Assembly: GCF_042663225.1 (NCBI RefSeq)
Contig: NZ_JBHTAA010000005.1
Location: 310,001-374,000 of the forward strand
Source of the DNA: Haloferax namakaokahaiae
GTDB lineage: Archaea > Halobacteriota > Halobacteria > Halobacteriales > Haloferacaceae
Direction of reading: 5' to 3'
Length of the DNA: 64,000 nucleotides
Below, piece by piece: positions 14,545 to 23,553 of the stretch. Within the stretch, counting starts at the first letter, position 1. Every line of letters starts with the position of its first letter. Position numbers and translations under genes: made by a program. A model generated the notes under the pieces. It was not told the origin of the DNA, ran no database searches, and saw only the letters and a list, made by a program, of their open reading frames with translations.

Positions 14545-15498
14545 ATGCTTGAATCAATCAATATCCGTGAATTTAGGGGAATAAAACGGATGGAGTCGTC
14601 ATTAGATTTGACTGACTTTTCAATCATATTGGGTAGGAATAATGCAGGGAAATCATCCTTCATGGAAGCTATTTACCTACTTTTCGGTGGTAATGACCCT
14701 GTGTCCGGTAGAGATCGATTTAGCCGTATAAAGAGCATGAGAGGAAACAATAATCTCTCATACAGATATGATGGAAAAGGGTCCATTTCTTACCAGATTA
14801 ATGGCTTCCCGGGGAAAACAGAAATGAATTCCCAAATTCGAAAGATTGAAATTGGAAAATTAAACACTTCAAGGAATATTCGGCCGTCTGACTTGAGACA
14901 TGCCAACTTAGATTTTGATAATTCTGATGCGCTCACTATGCTGTTTCACTCTAGCTATCAAGAATCTAAGAATATGTTGAGTGATCTTCAATCTAGCCGA
15001 CAAAGAATCGAGAGAGAGGGTGGTCACGTGAGGGCAGCCGAACTGATAAGTGAATGTGTAGGTGACGAATATACAGAAATATACCTTGAGTCACTGGAGG
15101 CTCGTAAAAAGCCATCAGGTGAAGACCCCTACTATGTGAAAATTAAAGACTTGGGTAACGGTGTCGCCAGGATGATTCCAATTTTCATGGCAATTGAGAC
15201 ATACGAACCTAAGATCTTACTTTGGGATGACATATCTACATCTCTTCACCCAAGTCTCATGCGAATGGTTCTACGCTGGCTAAATGAGAAGGATATGCAA
15301 GTTATCGCTTCTACTCATAGTATTGACGTATTATCCGCGTTGTTAGATGTCATGCCCGATGACGGGTCAGTTCATCAATTTTCTAAATCGGAAACAGACG
15401 TACTCTCTCATAATACACTGAGTTTGAGTGAACTTGAAATTTTGATGAATGATGCCGGTTTGGATCCAAGATTTCTTTCTGATGAATTTGAACTATGA
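14545..15498 (+). CDS. OLD/ABC-type AAA ATPase of a putative two-gene defence module
   Basis: A 317-residue ATPase with Walker A GRNNAGKSS (G30-S38), a signature-like stretch KDLGNGVARMI (201-211), Walker B ILLWDD (224-229), SLHPSL (233-238) and H-loop STH (256-258). This is the architecture of AAA_15/AAA_21 ATPases of OLD-like nucleases and RloA/AbiL or PARIS-type defence systems. The residue after the Walker B Asp is Asp, not Glu, and no nuclease domain is attached. Base composition is about 40% GC, far below the surroundings. Its stop overlaps the next ATG (ATGA). A weak AT-rich promoter lies about 25 nt upstream. Confidence 0.82.
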   Translation: MLESINIREFRGIKRMESSLDLTDFSIILGRNNAGKSSFMEAIYLLFGGNDPVSGRDRFSRIKSMRGNNNLSYRYDGKGSISYQINGFPGKTEMNSQIRKIEIGKLNTSRNIRPSDLRHANLDFDNSDALTMLFHSSYQESKNMLSDLQSSRQRIEREGGHVRAAELISECVGDEYTEIYLESLEARKKPSGEDPYYVKIKDLGNGVARMIPIFMAIETYEPKILLWDDISTSLHPSLMRMVLRWLNEKDMQVIASTHSIDVLSALLDVMPDDGSVHQFSKSETDVLSHNTLSLSELEILMNDAGLDPRFLSDEFEL

Positions 15499-16139
15499 AG
15501 GTTGTTAAGGAACACCCAGGTGACGTCGCTGCGGTCGTCTTGACAGGAGATGGTAGGGCTGAATACCGCCGTCTTAGATACTTAGCGGAGCACTACGATG
15601 AGAATCAACACTTGTTCTTCCCACAACGACCTGACCGGAATTTGAGTATCGTTGGAAGGCAACGGGAAACCCCGAACAACCAAACTCGAGGATTTGATGC
15701 ACTAAATGCTCTAAAGATATTCAAAGCGAAATATGGTCTTCATCACTTTCTTTTCTTAACTGACCGTGAACACGTGAAAAACTCTCCTCAAGAGGATTTG
15801 AACAATAAGCTTGAAGAAATCTCCACAAGGGGAGAATATACTACTAGTCGTCTTGAACAAGCTGCATTCAGTAGTTCTGTGAAAGTTGGTTCAAAAGAAT
15901 TGACTGTCCTATCTGCAATTATCGGTGATCAGTTTGAATGTATGGAAGACGGACTTGCTGCCCTTCTCAAACACCAATGGGGTAATGAGGTCACTGCTGA
16001 GAGCCGAAAAGAATTGAAATCAAACGTCATGCAGGTTCTCTCTGGTGGAACAGAAAAAACACTCATTGAAGATGCCTCGCGCTATAACCTCAAACGATCA
16101 TTCCCGAATCTAGATTGTGTTTTAACAACGTTTGAATAG
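15495..16139 (+). CDS. Partner protein of the ATPase, possible TOPRIM/RloB-like effector
   Basis: A 214-residue protein translated from an ATG overlapping the ATPase stop. I do not recognise a named family. The N-terminus (VVLTGDGRAEYRRLRYLAEHY, Glu at 23) followed by a strand ending in acidic residues (HHFLFLTDREHV, D90 and E92) resembles the G-x-x-E then D-x-D/E order of TOPRIM or RloB/DUF4276 nucleases (inference). The C-terminal half is mostly helical with no clear motif. Low GC like its partner. If correct, the pair is a split OLD-like or PARIS-like toxin-sensor unit. Confidence 0.65.
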   Translation: MKVVKEHPGDVAAVVLTGDGRAEYRRLRYLAEHYDENQHLFFPQRPDRNLSIVGRQRETPNNQTRGFDALNALKIFKAKYGLHHFLFLTDREHVKNSPQEDLNNKLEEISTRGEYTTSRLEQAAFSSSVKVGSKELTVLSAIIGDQFECMEDGLAALLKHQWGNEVTAESRKELKSNVMQVLSGGTEKTLIEDASRYNLKRSFPNLDCVLTTFE

Positions 16140-16160
16140 TCGTCTCTCTTTTCCCAGTTC

Positions 16161-16205
16161 CACCCACCCATCCACCTGCCCCCTTTACGGGTAGGGTGGT
16201 GGGTG
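16161..16205. terminator. Bidirectional terminator-like inverted repeat
   Basis: CACCCACC (16161-16168) pairs with GGTGGGTG (16198-16205); the interior can extend pairing imperfectly. It lies between the convergent ends of the defence-like module and the small HTH gene. Confidence 0.45.
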
Positions 16206-16210
16206 CTGGC

Positions 16211-16471
16211 TCAGTCGCTTTTCTCCAACTCAGTCGCACCGATCTCCCCGGCGAGGTAACCTCGACCCTTCTCAGAAAGTCGGTAAATCGCTCGCGCCTC
16301 GTCGTGGTACCCGACCAGCCCATGTTCGAGCAGTGTTGCGAGGTGCTCTCGAATCGTCGTTCTCGCGTAGTCGGTGTTCTCTGCAATGAGTGCAGGAGTC
16401 AGAACTAGCTCGTCGTTCCCTTCGTTGGAATTCGGCGACAGAATTTCGAGGAACAACACTCCAGTAACCAA
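16211..16471 (-). CDS. Winged-helix DNA-binding protein, possibly N-terminally truncated
   Basis: An 86-residue winged helix: LTPALIAENTDYARTTIREHLATLLEHGLVGYHDEARAIYRLSEKGRGYLAGE, a haloarchaeal family of small phage-repressor-like regulators. Relatives usually begin with about ten more residues (a W-M-x-D-D-x-I-L-E type start). Here the only start before an in-frame TGA is a TTG at 16471, and the first helix reads MVTGVLFLEIL, so the N-terminus may be degraded. It could regulate the adjacent island, but this is not shown. Confidence 0.6.
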   Translation of the reverse strand: MVTGVLFLEILSPNSNEGNDELVLTPALIAENTDYARTTIREHLATLLEHGLVGYHDEARAIYRLSEKGRGYLAGEIGATELEKSD

Positions 16472-16538
16472 ATCTCAGTTCCCGTCGTCTGCATACACAG
16501 TGCACAGATAGAACCATACCACAGAACGAGTTGCTGCT

Positions 16539-18224
16539 CTATGTCGGCACAGTGGCTATCGAATCGGTATCTTTCGGAATCGCAAGCGTGACAGTCGTCC
16601 CGTCTTCACCTGACTCGAATCGGAGGTCACCACCCCAACTCGTCGCGCACCAGTAGGTGAGCCAGAGACCGAGCCCCTGGCTATGATTGAGTGCTGTCTC
16701 TATCTCTGCTCCGACGGCTTTGCGCTCGATTTCGGGTATTCCCGGGCCGTTGTCACTGACCTTGACGAGGGTCTCAGTTTCGAGGTCTTCTATCGTGACC
16801 GCTATCCGGGGGGTGTCCGAATCGTTGTGTTTGATGGCGTTGTCGAGGATATTCTGAAAGGCGAGTCGGAACGTATTCGAATCGACACCTCGGACTACCG
16901 TCTCGAATGCACTATCGACGGTGAACTCGACGCCAGGATGGGTGTCTTGCTGGTCGCCGACTACTTCGCGGAGGTGCGAGACGAGGTCGGTAGACATCCC
17001 ACTTTCCGACGTGTCGGAGTAGACGTTCTCGATTTGCTTTGCTTTGTTCGCCAGTTCGAGAAAGTGCTCGACTTTCTTGCGGAGTATCCGTGCCTGTCTG
17101 GCCTCTTCGTCGTCGAGTTTCGATTCGAGTTCACTCGCGTAGCCGAGGACGACGTTCATATCGTTTCGAAGGTTGTGCCGGAGGACGCGATTGCTCACGC
17201 TGAGTCGCTGTCGAGACACGTACAAGCCGGTGATGTCCCGCATGAGGACGAGCGTGCCAACCTGTTGGCCGTGATGGGCGGTCACCGATGACACCTGAAA
17301 TTGGTACACTCGCTGTTCACCGTCACGGGACGCCGTCATCTCCGACTCGTGGAGTGCGTCGAGGTCAGCGTCGAGAACAGTCTCTTCGAGCGGCGCACCG
17401 ATTCGAGGGGGCGGAGTGAGAACCTGAGCTGCGACACCCATCACGTCGATGATCTCTCCGTCGTTGTTTACGATGAGGAGTCCGTCCCCGGCTTCGTGAA
17501 ATGCTTGTTCACGTGCGATTGGGGTGAGTTGTAGCAGGTCGAATTGGAAGAGTGCGAGCCCGAAGACGATGCCCGTGAAGGCGAATGCGAAGGGTGTCAA
17601 ATCGAGCGCTGGGATCGGGCTACGACCGAGCGTGAACAGGATGTGGCTGATGAACGGTGGCAGAACTCCCCCCACGAGTAGTCCGACCTGCTTCTGATAG
17701 GCTGGTGCGACTTCCGTAGCGTGTTGGACGAGGAGGACGATGCCGAGGGTGACAATCGCATATGCATACAAAATGTGGACAGCGTATCCGATGCCGAAAT
17801 CGAGGGCTGTGACGGACGCGAGAAGCGTAGGGGTGAACTCGGTCCCCGTCCAGACGAGTCCGTGCATGGGGTTACTGATGCACAGCAGAAACCAGACGAC
17901 TGGTTCTGTCAGGAGGAGCGCGACCCGCTCTCGTGAGAGCCACATGTCGTGGCCAGAGTAGGCGATGGTGAACAAGAGGAAGCCGGTCGGAATGGTCCCG
18001 GCGATGCCGAGTGTAATTTGCTGCCAGAACAGCTGTTCAGCGAGGGTCCCGTATCCAAGCTGTATCGCGTACGCCATCGACCAGGCGACGAGTGCGACTT
18101 CCAACGCCGCAAACTGGAGTGCCATCCGCTTTTCGCCGTGACGTAGCGAGTAGAGAGCGACCAGGCCCGAAATGAGTGAAGCAACGACGCCGAGTATCGA
18201 CGCCATCGAGAGACTCCACGCCAT
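16539..18224 (-). CDS. 7TM-PAS histidine kinase
   Basis: A 561-residue membrane sensor kinase. Residues 1-235 contain seven predicted helices (histidine kinase N-terminal 7TM domain). A PAS domain follows (about 240-335), then the dimerisation helix with phospho-acceptor H350 in RVLRHNLRNDMN. The ATPase domain has N box QNILDNAIKHN, G1 DNGPGIP (491-497) and G2 GLGLWL (517-522). A TATA-like patch about 30 nt before the ATG at 18224 suggests its own promoter. No response regulator is adjacent. The signal is unknown. Confidence 0.92.
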   Translation of the reverse strand: MAWSLSMASILGVVASLISGLVALYSLRHGEKRMALQFAALEVALVAWSMAYAIQLGYGTLAEQLFWQQITLGIAGTIPTGFLLFTIAYSGHDMWLSRERVALLLTEPVVWFLLCISNPMHGLVWTGTEFTPTLLASVTALDFGIGYAVHILYAYAIVTLGIVLLVQHATEVAPAYQKQVGLLVGGVLPPFISHILFTLGRSPIPALDLTPFAFAFTGIVFGLALFQFDLLQLTPIAREQAFHEAGDGLLIVNNDGEIIDVMGVAAQVLTPPPRIGAPLEETVLDADLDALHESEMTASRDGEQRVYQFQVSSVTAHHGQQVGTLVLMRDITGLYVSRQRLSVSNRVLRHNLRNDMNVVLGYASELESKLDDEEARQARILRKKVEHFLELANKAKQIENVYSDTSESGMSTDLVSHLREVVGDQQDTHPGVEFTVDSAFETVVRGVDSNTFRLAFQNILDNAIKHNDSDTPRIAVTIEDLETETLVKVSDNGPGIPEIERKAVGAEIETALNHSQGLGLWLTYWCATSWGGDLRFESGEDGTTVTLAIPKDTDSIATVPT

Positions 18225-18575
18225 ATTCTACTACCTGTCTCGCAGTAGTGCTAATATGTATTGTGCAAAACTTACACGTTCAAGCTCAATTCCATGGAGA
18301 CTCGTGAGACGTGAGGGTCTTAGGGCACATATCACCCAGAGCCTGTCCGCTCCCGGTTCTACATCCCCTACCCACCAATCGCCTGCCCAATCTCGTCTAA
18401 ACGCGGGTGCATCGACGAGAAGGCATAGGACTTACTCGACGTGTGAACCCGGAGGACGCTCCGCCGAGTCAGATAGCCCACGATAGCAGACGTCAATTCG
18501 AACAGACCAGGACGCTCGGGTCTCTATCCCCACGTTCGACGGAGCGCTTTTGCCCACTGGTAACAGTTCTCACAC
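18225..18575. other. 351-bp intergenic region, two divergent promoters
   Basis: It holds an AT-rich TATA-like patch (around 18250) for the leftward kinase and GCTTTTGCC (centre about 18550, 26 nt before the ATG) for the rightward regulator. I see no convincing gene between them; open frames there lack start-site support. Confidence 0.5.
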
Positions 18576-21500
18576 ATGAGTTCCTCTGCGCCACCTGCAG
18601 CGGGCGTCATCGAAGCGTTCGACACACTCGCCCCGCCGGGAACGCCGTGGACGACCAGCGAGGTCGCCGCAGCGTTCGATTGCACCGCGCGGGAACTACA
18701 CGTCACACTCGACACACTCGTCGAAACGGGGAGGCTACACACGAAAGCAATCGACGCTGACGACCACGTATGGTGGCGACCGGTCGGTGCGACGACCCGA
18801 TTTGAGGAGCGCGACGTGGCCGACGTTGCTGACGACCCGTCTCGCGGCGAGGTACGTTCGTTGGGTCGCCCGGACTCCGAGATGGCTCGCCGAATCGACG
18901 AGTTCGAGTGGTCCAACACCTCGCTCGGGCCGATGGACCAGTGGTCTCGGGAGTTACACGTTTCCGTGGATATCATGCTGGGGGCGAGCGAGGCAATCGG
19001 AATCTACTGGGGGGAAGACCTGACGCTCCTCTACAACGACGCGTGGCGCGAATTGATCGGCGAGAAACATCCGACGGCACTCGGCCGTCCGGCGAGAGAG
19101 ACCTTTCCAGAGATTTGGGAGACCATCGGCCCGACGCTGGAGGGCGTACTGAACGGCTCGGGTGCCGTTTTCGAGCGTGAACAGAGACTTCCGTTGGAGC
19201 GCGACGGCCAGCTTCGAGACGCGTGGTTCGATTACAGCTTCAACCCGATTCCGCTGGCAGGCGGTTCTGTCGGCGGGATATTCAACATCGCCGTCGAGGT
19301 CACGAAGCGCGAGCGACTGGAACAGAACCTCCAAGACGAGAAAGAGCGCTTCGACGTCGCCGTGACGAACTCGCCGCTCACCGTCTGGCAGATGGACTCC
19401 GACTACCGGTACACCTGGATTAAACACCCTCACTCGGAGTTCGAAGAGTCGGTGGTGCTCGGAAAACGTGACGAGGACTTACTCCCACAAGCGTCCGCGG
19501 AGAGGGTAATGAAGCCGAAACGAAGAGCCGTAGAGACCGGTGAGACCGTCCGCGAAGAGGTGACCTACGTGCTCCAAACGGGCGAGGAAGTGTCCTACGA
19601 CCTCACCGTCGCACCGCTCAGAGACGACTCTGGAGAGATTTCCGGCGTCACGTGCGCGGCGTTCGACATCACAGAGCGCAAAGCGGCCGAAGCGGCACTC
19701 GAGAGACAGGCGGAGTTGAACGCGTTTCGCGTCGAACTGTCCGACCAACTGCGTCAGCTAGCCGACCCCATCGAGGTACAAACCACGGCGGCCCGTGTGC
19801 TCGGAGAGTACATCGGTGCCGACCACGCGCACCACGGCGAGGTATACGCAGACGAGAACACGTGTCGAGTCTACTCCGACTACCACACCGACCAGGTACC
19901 CTCGCTCGTCGGTGAGTACGACATGAGAGACTACGGCGAGTTCCTCCTCGACGCGTACGTGCGCGGCGACTCCGTGGTAATCGAGGACATCACGACCGCA
20001 CCAGGGATACGTGACGAAGATAGAGCCGCATATCAAGACGTCGGCGTGAGCGCCTATCTGGGAGTCCCACTCGTCAAAGAGGGTCGTCTCGTCGCGTTCT
20101 TCGTCGCTGCGCAGTCCGTCCCGCGCACGTGGACAGACAGCGAGGCCGAGATGGTCGCGGTGACCGCAGAGCGCACGTGGGCGGCCGTCGAGCGAGCGCA
20201 CGCAGAGGTCGCACTGAAAGAGTCCTACGAACTGCTCCAACGATTCAACACCGCGACACGTGAGCTGATAGGTGCCGATACGACCACAATCAGTGAGAGC
20301 GCCGCCGAACTCACACAACACGTCCTCGACGTAGAGTATGCAGCGCTCTGGTGTTACAACCAAGATATCGGAGAAATCGAAGCGTGTGCGAGTCACGTTG
20401 CCGACGGTTTCGAAGCGCGTACGGTGACTCTCCCGGACGAACTCCCAGAGCACGTCTGGCAGACGTTCATCGACAAGGAGTTGCGAATTCAAACGGGTCT
20501 CGACGTTCCGCTCGACGGCCCCTCGGGTTCGTCACTGAAGGCGCTCGTTCTCGCACCGGTCGGAAGGCACGGTGTCATCTGTATCGGTTCGACACGACAG
20601 ACGGTAGTCGATGAGTGGGTGGGCGACGAGCGGATGGCCGACTTCGCCCGAACGGTCGCCGCCACTATCGAGTCGGCGTGGGACCGAGCAGAGGGCGAAC
20701 GGGAGTTGGCCGAGAACAACGCCGAACTCACGAACCTCGACCGATTGAACGCGCTCATTCGGGGGATAGACCAGATACTGGTGAACGCAGAGACGACCGA
20801 CGCGATTTACGAAGCCGTTTGCGAGCGACTCGCGGCCTCCGACCTGTACGAGTTCGCCTGGATTGGCGAGTACGACGCGCACTCGAAGTCTGTCATGCCC
20901 CGAGAGTGGGCCGGCATCGACAGCAGTTACTTCGATGCGATACAGTTCGGGTCCGACGACCCTCGTCGTTCGGACCCCATCACCGCCGCCGCCAGCACGG
21001 GGGAACTACAAGTCGTCGCCGACATCGCCACCGATTCCCGAAGCGTCAACTGGCGCGAACTAACCCTCAAACGCGGCGCTCGCTCCTGTATTAGTATCCC
21101 GCTCGTGTACGACAACTCGCTCTACGGCGTTCTGACGGTGTACCTTGGCCAGCCATATCAGGACGAACGCAATCGAGACGTGTTGGCGGAACTCGGCCAA
21201 ACAGTCGCCCACGCGGTCAGCGCCGTCGAATCCAGAGAGACGCGCGGGTCGGCGAACGTCGTCGAACTCACCCTCCGCTCTCGAAAAGCGGACACGCCGT
21301 TCTGTCGCCTCTCTCGTGAACTGGACTGTACCTTCGATATCGAAGGTGCGGTTCCCAACGCGGACGGTGACGTGACAGTCTTCTTCACCGCGACGGGAGT
21401 CGATAGTTCGACGCTCCTCGCCGCGGGCGAGCAGTTACACTCGCTCGATGGTCTGCGATGTCTCGTCGAACGCGAAGGCGGTGCCCTGTTCCACGTACGA

Positions 21501-21914
21501 CTCTCCGCACCCCCACTCATCTCGCAGTTCGTCGCCTCGACGGTCACGATGCAAATGCTTTCGATCGATGCGGGAGAGGTGACCGCCGTCGTCGATATTC
21601 TACAGACCGAAGACGTCCGAACGGTCGTCGAGGGGTTTCAACGGGTCGTTCCCGACCTGGAGGTGCGCTCGCGTCGAACGCACACCCGACCACTCCGCAC
21701 TGCGGATACGTACCGGTCGTCGGTCGAGGGGACCCTTACTCCACGGCAACGAGAGATTCTCGAACTGTCGTACCGAAGTGGATTTTTCGAATCGCCACGC
21801 GTTCGAACCGGAAAGGACCTCTCCGACGCGTTGGATATCTCCCAATCGACGTTCACGTACCATCTCAGGGGTGCAGAGCGGCGACTCTGCGAGTTCGTGT
21901 TCGACCCCTCGTGA
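18576..21914 (+). CDS. Large PAS/GAF sensor with Bat-type HTH_10 output
   Basis: A 1112-residue cytoplasmic one-component regulator. In order: a short winged-helix-like N-terminus (about 20-70), a PAS domain (about 110-250), a second PAS (about 260-375, ending ITERKAAEAALERQAEL), three GAF domains (about 385-550, 560-705, 725-895), a BAT linker domain (about 900-1040) and a C-terminal HTH_10 helix-turn-helix (about 1050-1110, LTPRQREILELSYRSGFF and DLSDALDISQSTFTYHLR). Family members act as transcription activators responding to light, oxygen or redox in haloarchaea; the signal here is unknown. No kinase domain is present. Confidence 0.92.
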   Translation: MSSSAPPAAGVIEAFDTLAPPGTPWTTSEVAAAFDCTARELHVTLDTLVETGRLHTKAIDADDHVWWRPVGATTRFEERDVADVADDPSRGEVRSLGRPDSEMARRIDEFEWSNTSLGPMDQWSRELHVSVDIMLGASEAIGIYWGEDLTLLYNDAWRELIGEKHPTALGRPARETFPEIWETIGPTLEGVLNGSGAVFEREQRLPLERDGQLRDAWFDYSFNPIPLAGGSVGGIFNIAVEVTKRERLEQNLQDEKERFDVAVTNSPLTVWQMDSDYRYTWIKHPHSEFEESVVLGKRDEDLLPQASAERVMKPKRRAVETGETVREEVTYVLQTGEEVSYDLTVAPLRDDSGEISGVTCAAFDITERKAAEAALERQAELNAFRVELSDQLRQLADPIEVQTTAARVLGEYIGADHAHHGEVYADENTCRVYSDYHTDQVPSLVGEYDMRDYGEFLLDAYVRGDSVVIEDITTAPGIRDEDRAAYQDVGVSAYLGVPLVKEGRLVAFFVAAQSVPRTWTDSEAEMVAVTAERTWAAVERAHAEVALKESYELLQRFNTATRELIGADTTTISESAAELTQHVLDVEYAALWCYNQDIGEIEACASHVADGFEARTVTLPDELPEHVWQTFIDKELRIQTGLDVPLDGPSGSSLKALVLAPVGRHGVICIGSTRQTVVDEWVGDERMADFARTVAATIESAWDRAEGERELAENNAELTNLDRLNALIRGIDQILVNAETTDAIYEAVCERLAASDLYEFAWIGEYDAHSKSVMPREWAGIDSSYFDAIQFGSDDPRRSDPITAAASTGELQVVADIATDSRSVNWRELTLKRGARSCISIPLVYDNSLYGVLTVYLGQPYQDERNRDVLAELGQTVAHAVSAVESRETRGSANVVELTLRSRKADTPFCRLSRELDCTFDIEGAVPNADGDVTVFFTATGVDSSTLLAAGEQLHSLDGLRCLVEREGGALFHVRLSAPPLISQFVASTVTMQMLSIDAGEVTAVVDILQTEDVRTVVEGFQRVVPDLEVRSRRTHTRPLRTADTYRSSVEGTLTPRQREILELSYRSGFFESPRVRTGKDLSDALDISQSTFTYHLRGAERRLCEFVFDPS

Positions 21915-22301
21915 TGGGCGTCACTCATCGATACCATCGTTTTCTAACTATTTCGACTCTCGGACTACTCGCCGATCGGTTCGGGCACGACTTCAGGCCC
22001 GAATCGAGCACTTTGCCGGTACGCTCCGCACAGGTCACTCGATTTGGAGCCGACCAGCACCGCTGGTATCGCAATAGTTCGACCGACTCGTTCGGAGAAC
22101 AGAAATAGTTCGAGAGTACTCTTTCGCCCTTGGGAGTTGGTTAGGACGTATGGCCTTCGATACTGAAGGTGGGACGTCAGAATGTCGGGCCAACGCACGG
22201 ATGAAATTGGGAGCAGGCGATGGACTCGCAACTGCCCTCAGACCAACTGATAGTGGTGTATCCGTCACCAGACGTTCTGAAGACCGCACAAACACTCCAC
22301 A
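21915..22301. other. About 390 bp without a supported gene
   Basis: Short open frames exist on both strands but none has a recognisable product, a promoter at the right spacing or coding-like composition. It may be decayed sequence. Confidence 0.4.
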
Positions 22302-22313
22302 GTGGGACCAGCT

Positions 22314-22655
22314 ATGACTGGAACGAGCCAACAGCCACGACCATCACTCGACACGTTACTGGATGTCCTCTCGAACCGATTTCGACGCCGACTACTCGTC
22401 GCACTGCTGGAGCACAATCCACAGAGCGACCGAGACACCCACATCCCCAACGATGGCCCGCACGACGAGAACGAGGTAGACGTACTCACACTCCAGGTGG
22501 TTCACGTCCACCTTCCAAAACTAGATGCCGCCGGATTCGTCGAATGGAATCGCCGTGCCAACTCGATAAGCAAAGGCCCGCGGTTCGAAGAGATTCGACC
22601 GTTACTCGAGTTGATGCGTGACCACGCCGACGAGTTGCCAGACGATTGGATTTGA
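22314..22655 (+). CDS. Small winged-helix (DUF7344-like) regulator
   Basis: A 113-residue predicted DNA-binding protein. The helix LDTLLDVLSNRFRRRLLVALLEHN is typical of haloarchaeal DUF7344/ArsR-like domains; the later VHVHLPKLDAAGFVEWNR is the wing-forming end. The ATG at 22314 is preferred; a GTG four codons earlier is possible. No adjacent target gene is evident. Confidence 0.72.
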   Translation: MTGTSQQPRPSLDTLLDVLSNRFRRRLLVALLEHNPQSDRDTHIPNDGPHDENEVDVLTLQVVHVHLPKLDAAGFVEWNRRANSISKGPRFEEIRPLLELMRDHADELPDDWI

Positions 22656-22912
22656 GACGACCGAATTACCACCCGAAGCGGTTTCCGTAAGCGGTTCGAG
22701 TAGTTTTCGACCGACGACCGACGCGGCATCGATGTCGTCGAGTCCGACGCGTTCTTCCGAGTCTGCCAGATACCGCTGACCAGATACAGTTCTCGATTCG
22801 AATCCTCTCACTGCAGACGTATAGACCCGCCGAGGATACCGATTCGGCGTCAACTACTGAGGCTGAAACGCGATAAAGCGCTATCAACGCGACAAAACGC
22901 CCCCACCAATTC

Positions 22913-23215
22913 CTACTTCAACGTCACGTAGGTCAGAAAGCCAATCGCAACGACTTGCAACGCCCGCAACCCTAAGATAGCCTGTTGGACCACCGGCGTC
23001 CCCGCGTAGAGCATCTCCGTACTGAAGAAGAAGAAGATTGCGAGCAGGTTCTCTACCAAGAGCGTCACGCCGAAGGCGATCAAACCGAGGGTCAGCGTCG
23101 ATTCGAACGTCCGGTAGTTGCGTATCCAGACGGCCGTCAGGACGGCCAAGAGCAGGATGCTGATGCCGGAGAGGACGGTCGCAATCGTGAGGAGTGGGCT
23201 CATTGCCATGGTCAT
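22913..23215 (-). CDS. Small membrane protein paired with an ArsR-type regulator
   Basis: A 100-residue protein with three predicted membrane helices (about residues 8-30, 40-62, 75-98). The start overlaps the stop of the upstream HTH gene (ATGA), so both are cotranscribed. The pair (small HTH plus short membrane protein of the DUF7521 kind) recurs in haloarchaea, which suggests a membrane signal passed to the regulator; this is inference. Confidence 0.78.
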   Translation of the reverse strand: MTMAMSPLLTIATVLSGISILLLAVLTAVWIRNYRTFESTLTLGLIAFGVTLLVENLLAIFFFFSTEMLYAGTPVVQQAILGLRALQVVAIGFLTYVTLK

Positions 23216-23487
23216 TCTATCTTCTTCAATATCGTCTCGAACTGGTCGCGGTGCTGTTCGAAGCGGTCCGTGAGGAAGTACATCGTCCCGTAGCTCTCTT
23301 CGCCCTTCTCGACGATGTCGTGTTCGACGAGCAAGTCGAGGTGGTACCGGACGGTGTTGTAGTCGATGTCGAGGCTCTCCGAGAGCTGGTTGGCGTTGCG
23401 GGGGCGCTCAGAGAGCGAGCGGATGAGCTTCGCTCGGGTCGTACCGCCGCGCGTTCCGGCCAAGAGATACCAGAGCGCCTTCTCCAT
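23212..23487 (-). CDS. ArsR-family winged-helix regulator
   Basis: A 91-residue DNA-binding protein with a complete winged helix: RAKLIRSLSERPRNANQLSESLDIDYNTVRYHLDLLVEHDIVEKGEESYGTMYFLT. No metal-binding cysteines. It is the first gene of a two-gene operon with the membrane protein at 22913. It probably regulates its own operon or the nearby molybdoenzyme (inference). Confidence 0.85.
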   Translation of the reverse strand: MEKALWYLLAGTRGGTTRAKLIRSLSERPRNANQLSESLDIDYNTVRYHLDLLVEHDIVEKGEESYGTMYFLTDRFEQHRDQFETILKKIE

Positions 23488-23553
23488 CGAGGTTCGTCTC
23501 TCCGTTCTGAGAGGAGTCCTAAATACGTAGTCATCGTCAGTTCACCCTCGTCG

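Noticed and set aside
22602..22853. 83-codon minus-strand ORF between the DUF7344-like gene and the membrane protein
   Set aside because: It overlaps the end of the HTH gene and has no recognisable family or well-placed promoter; left unannotated.
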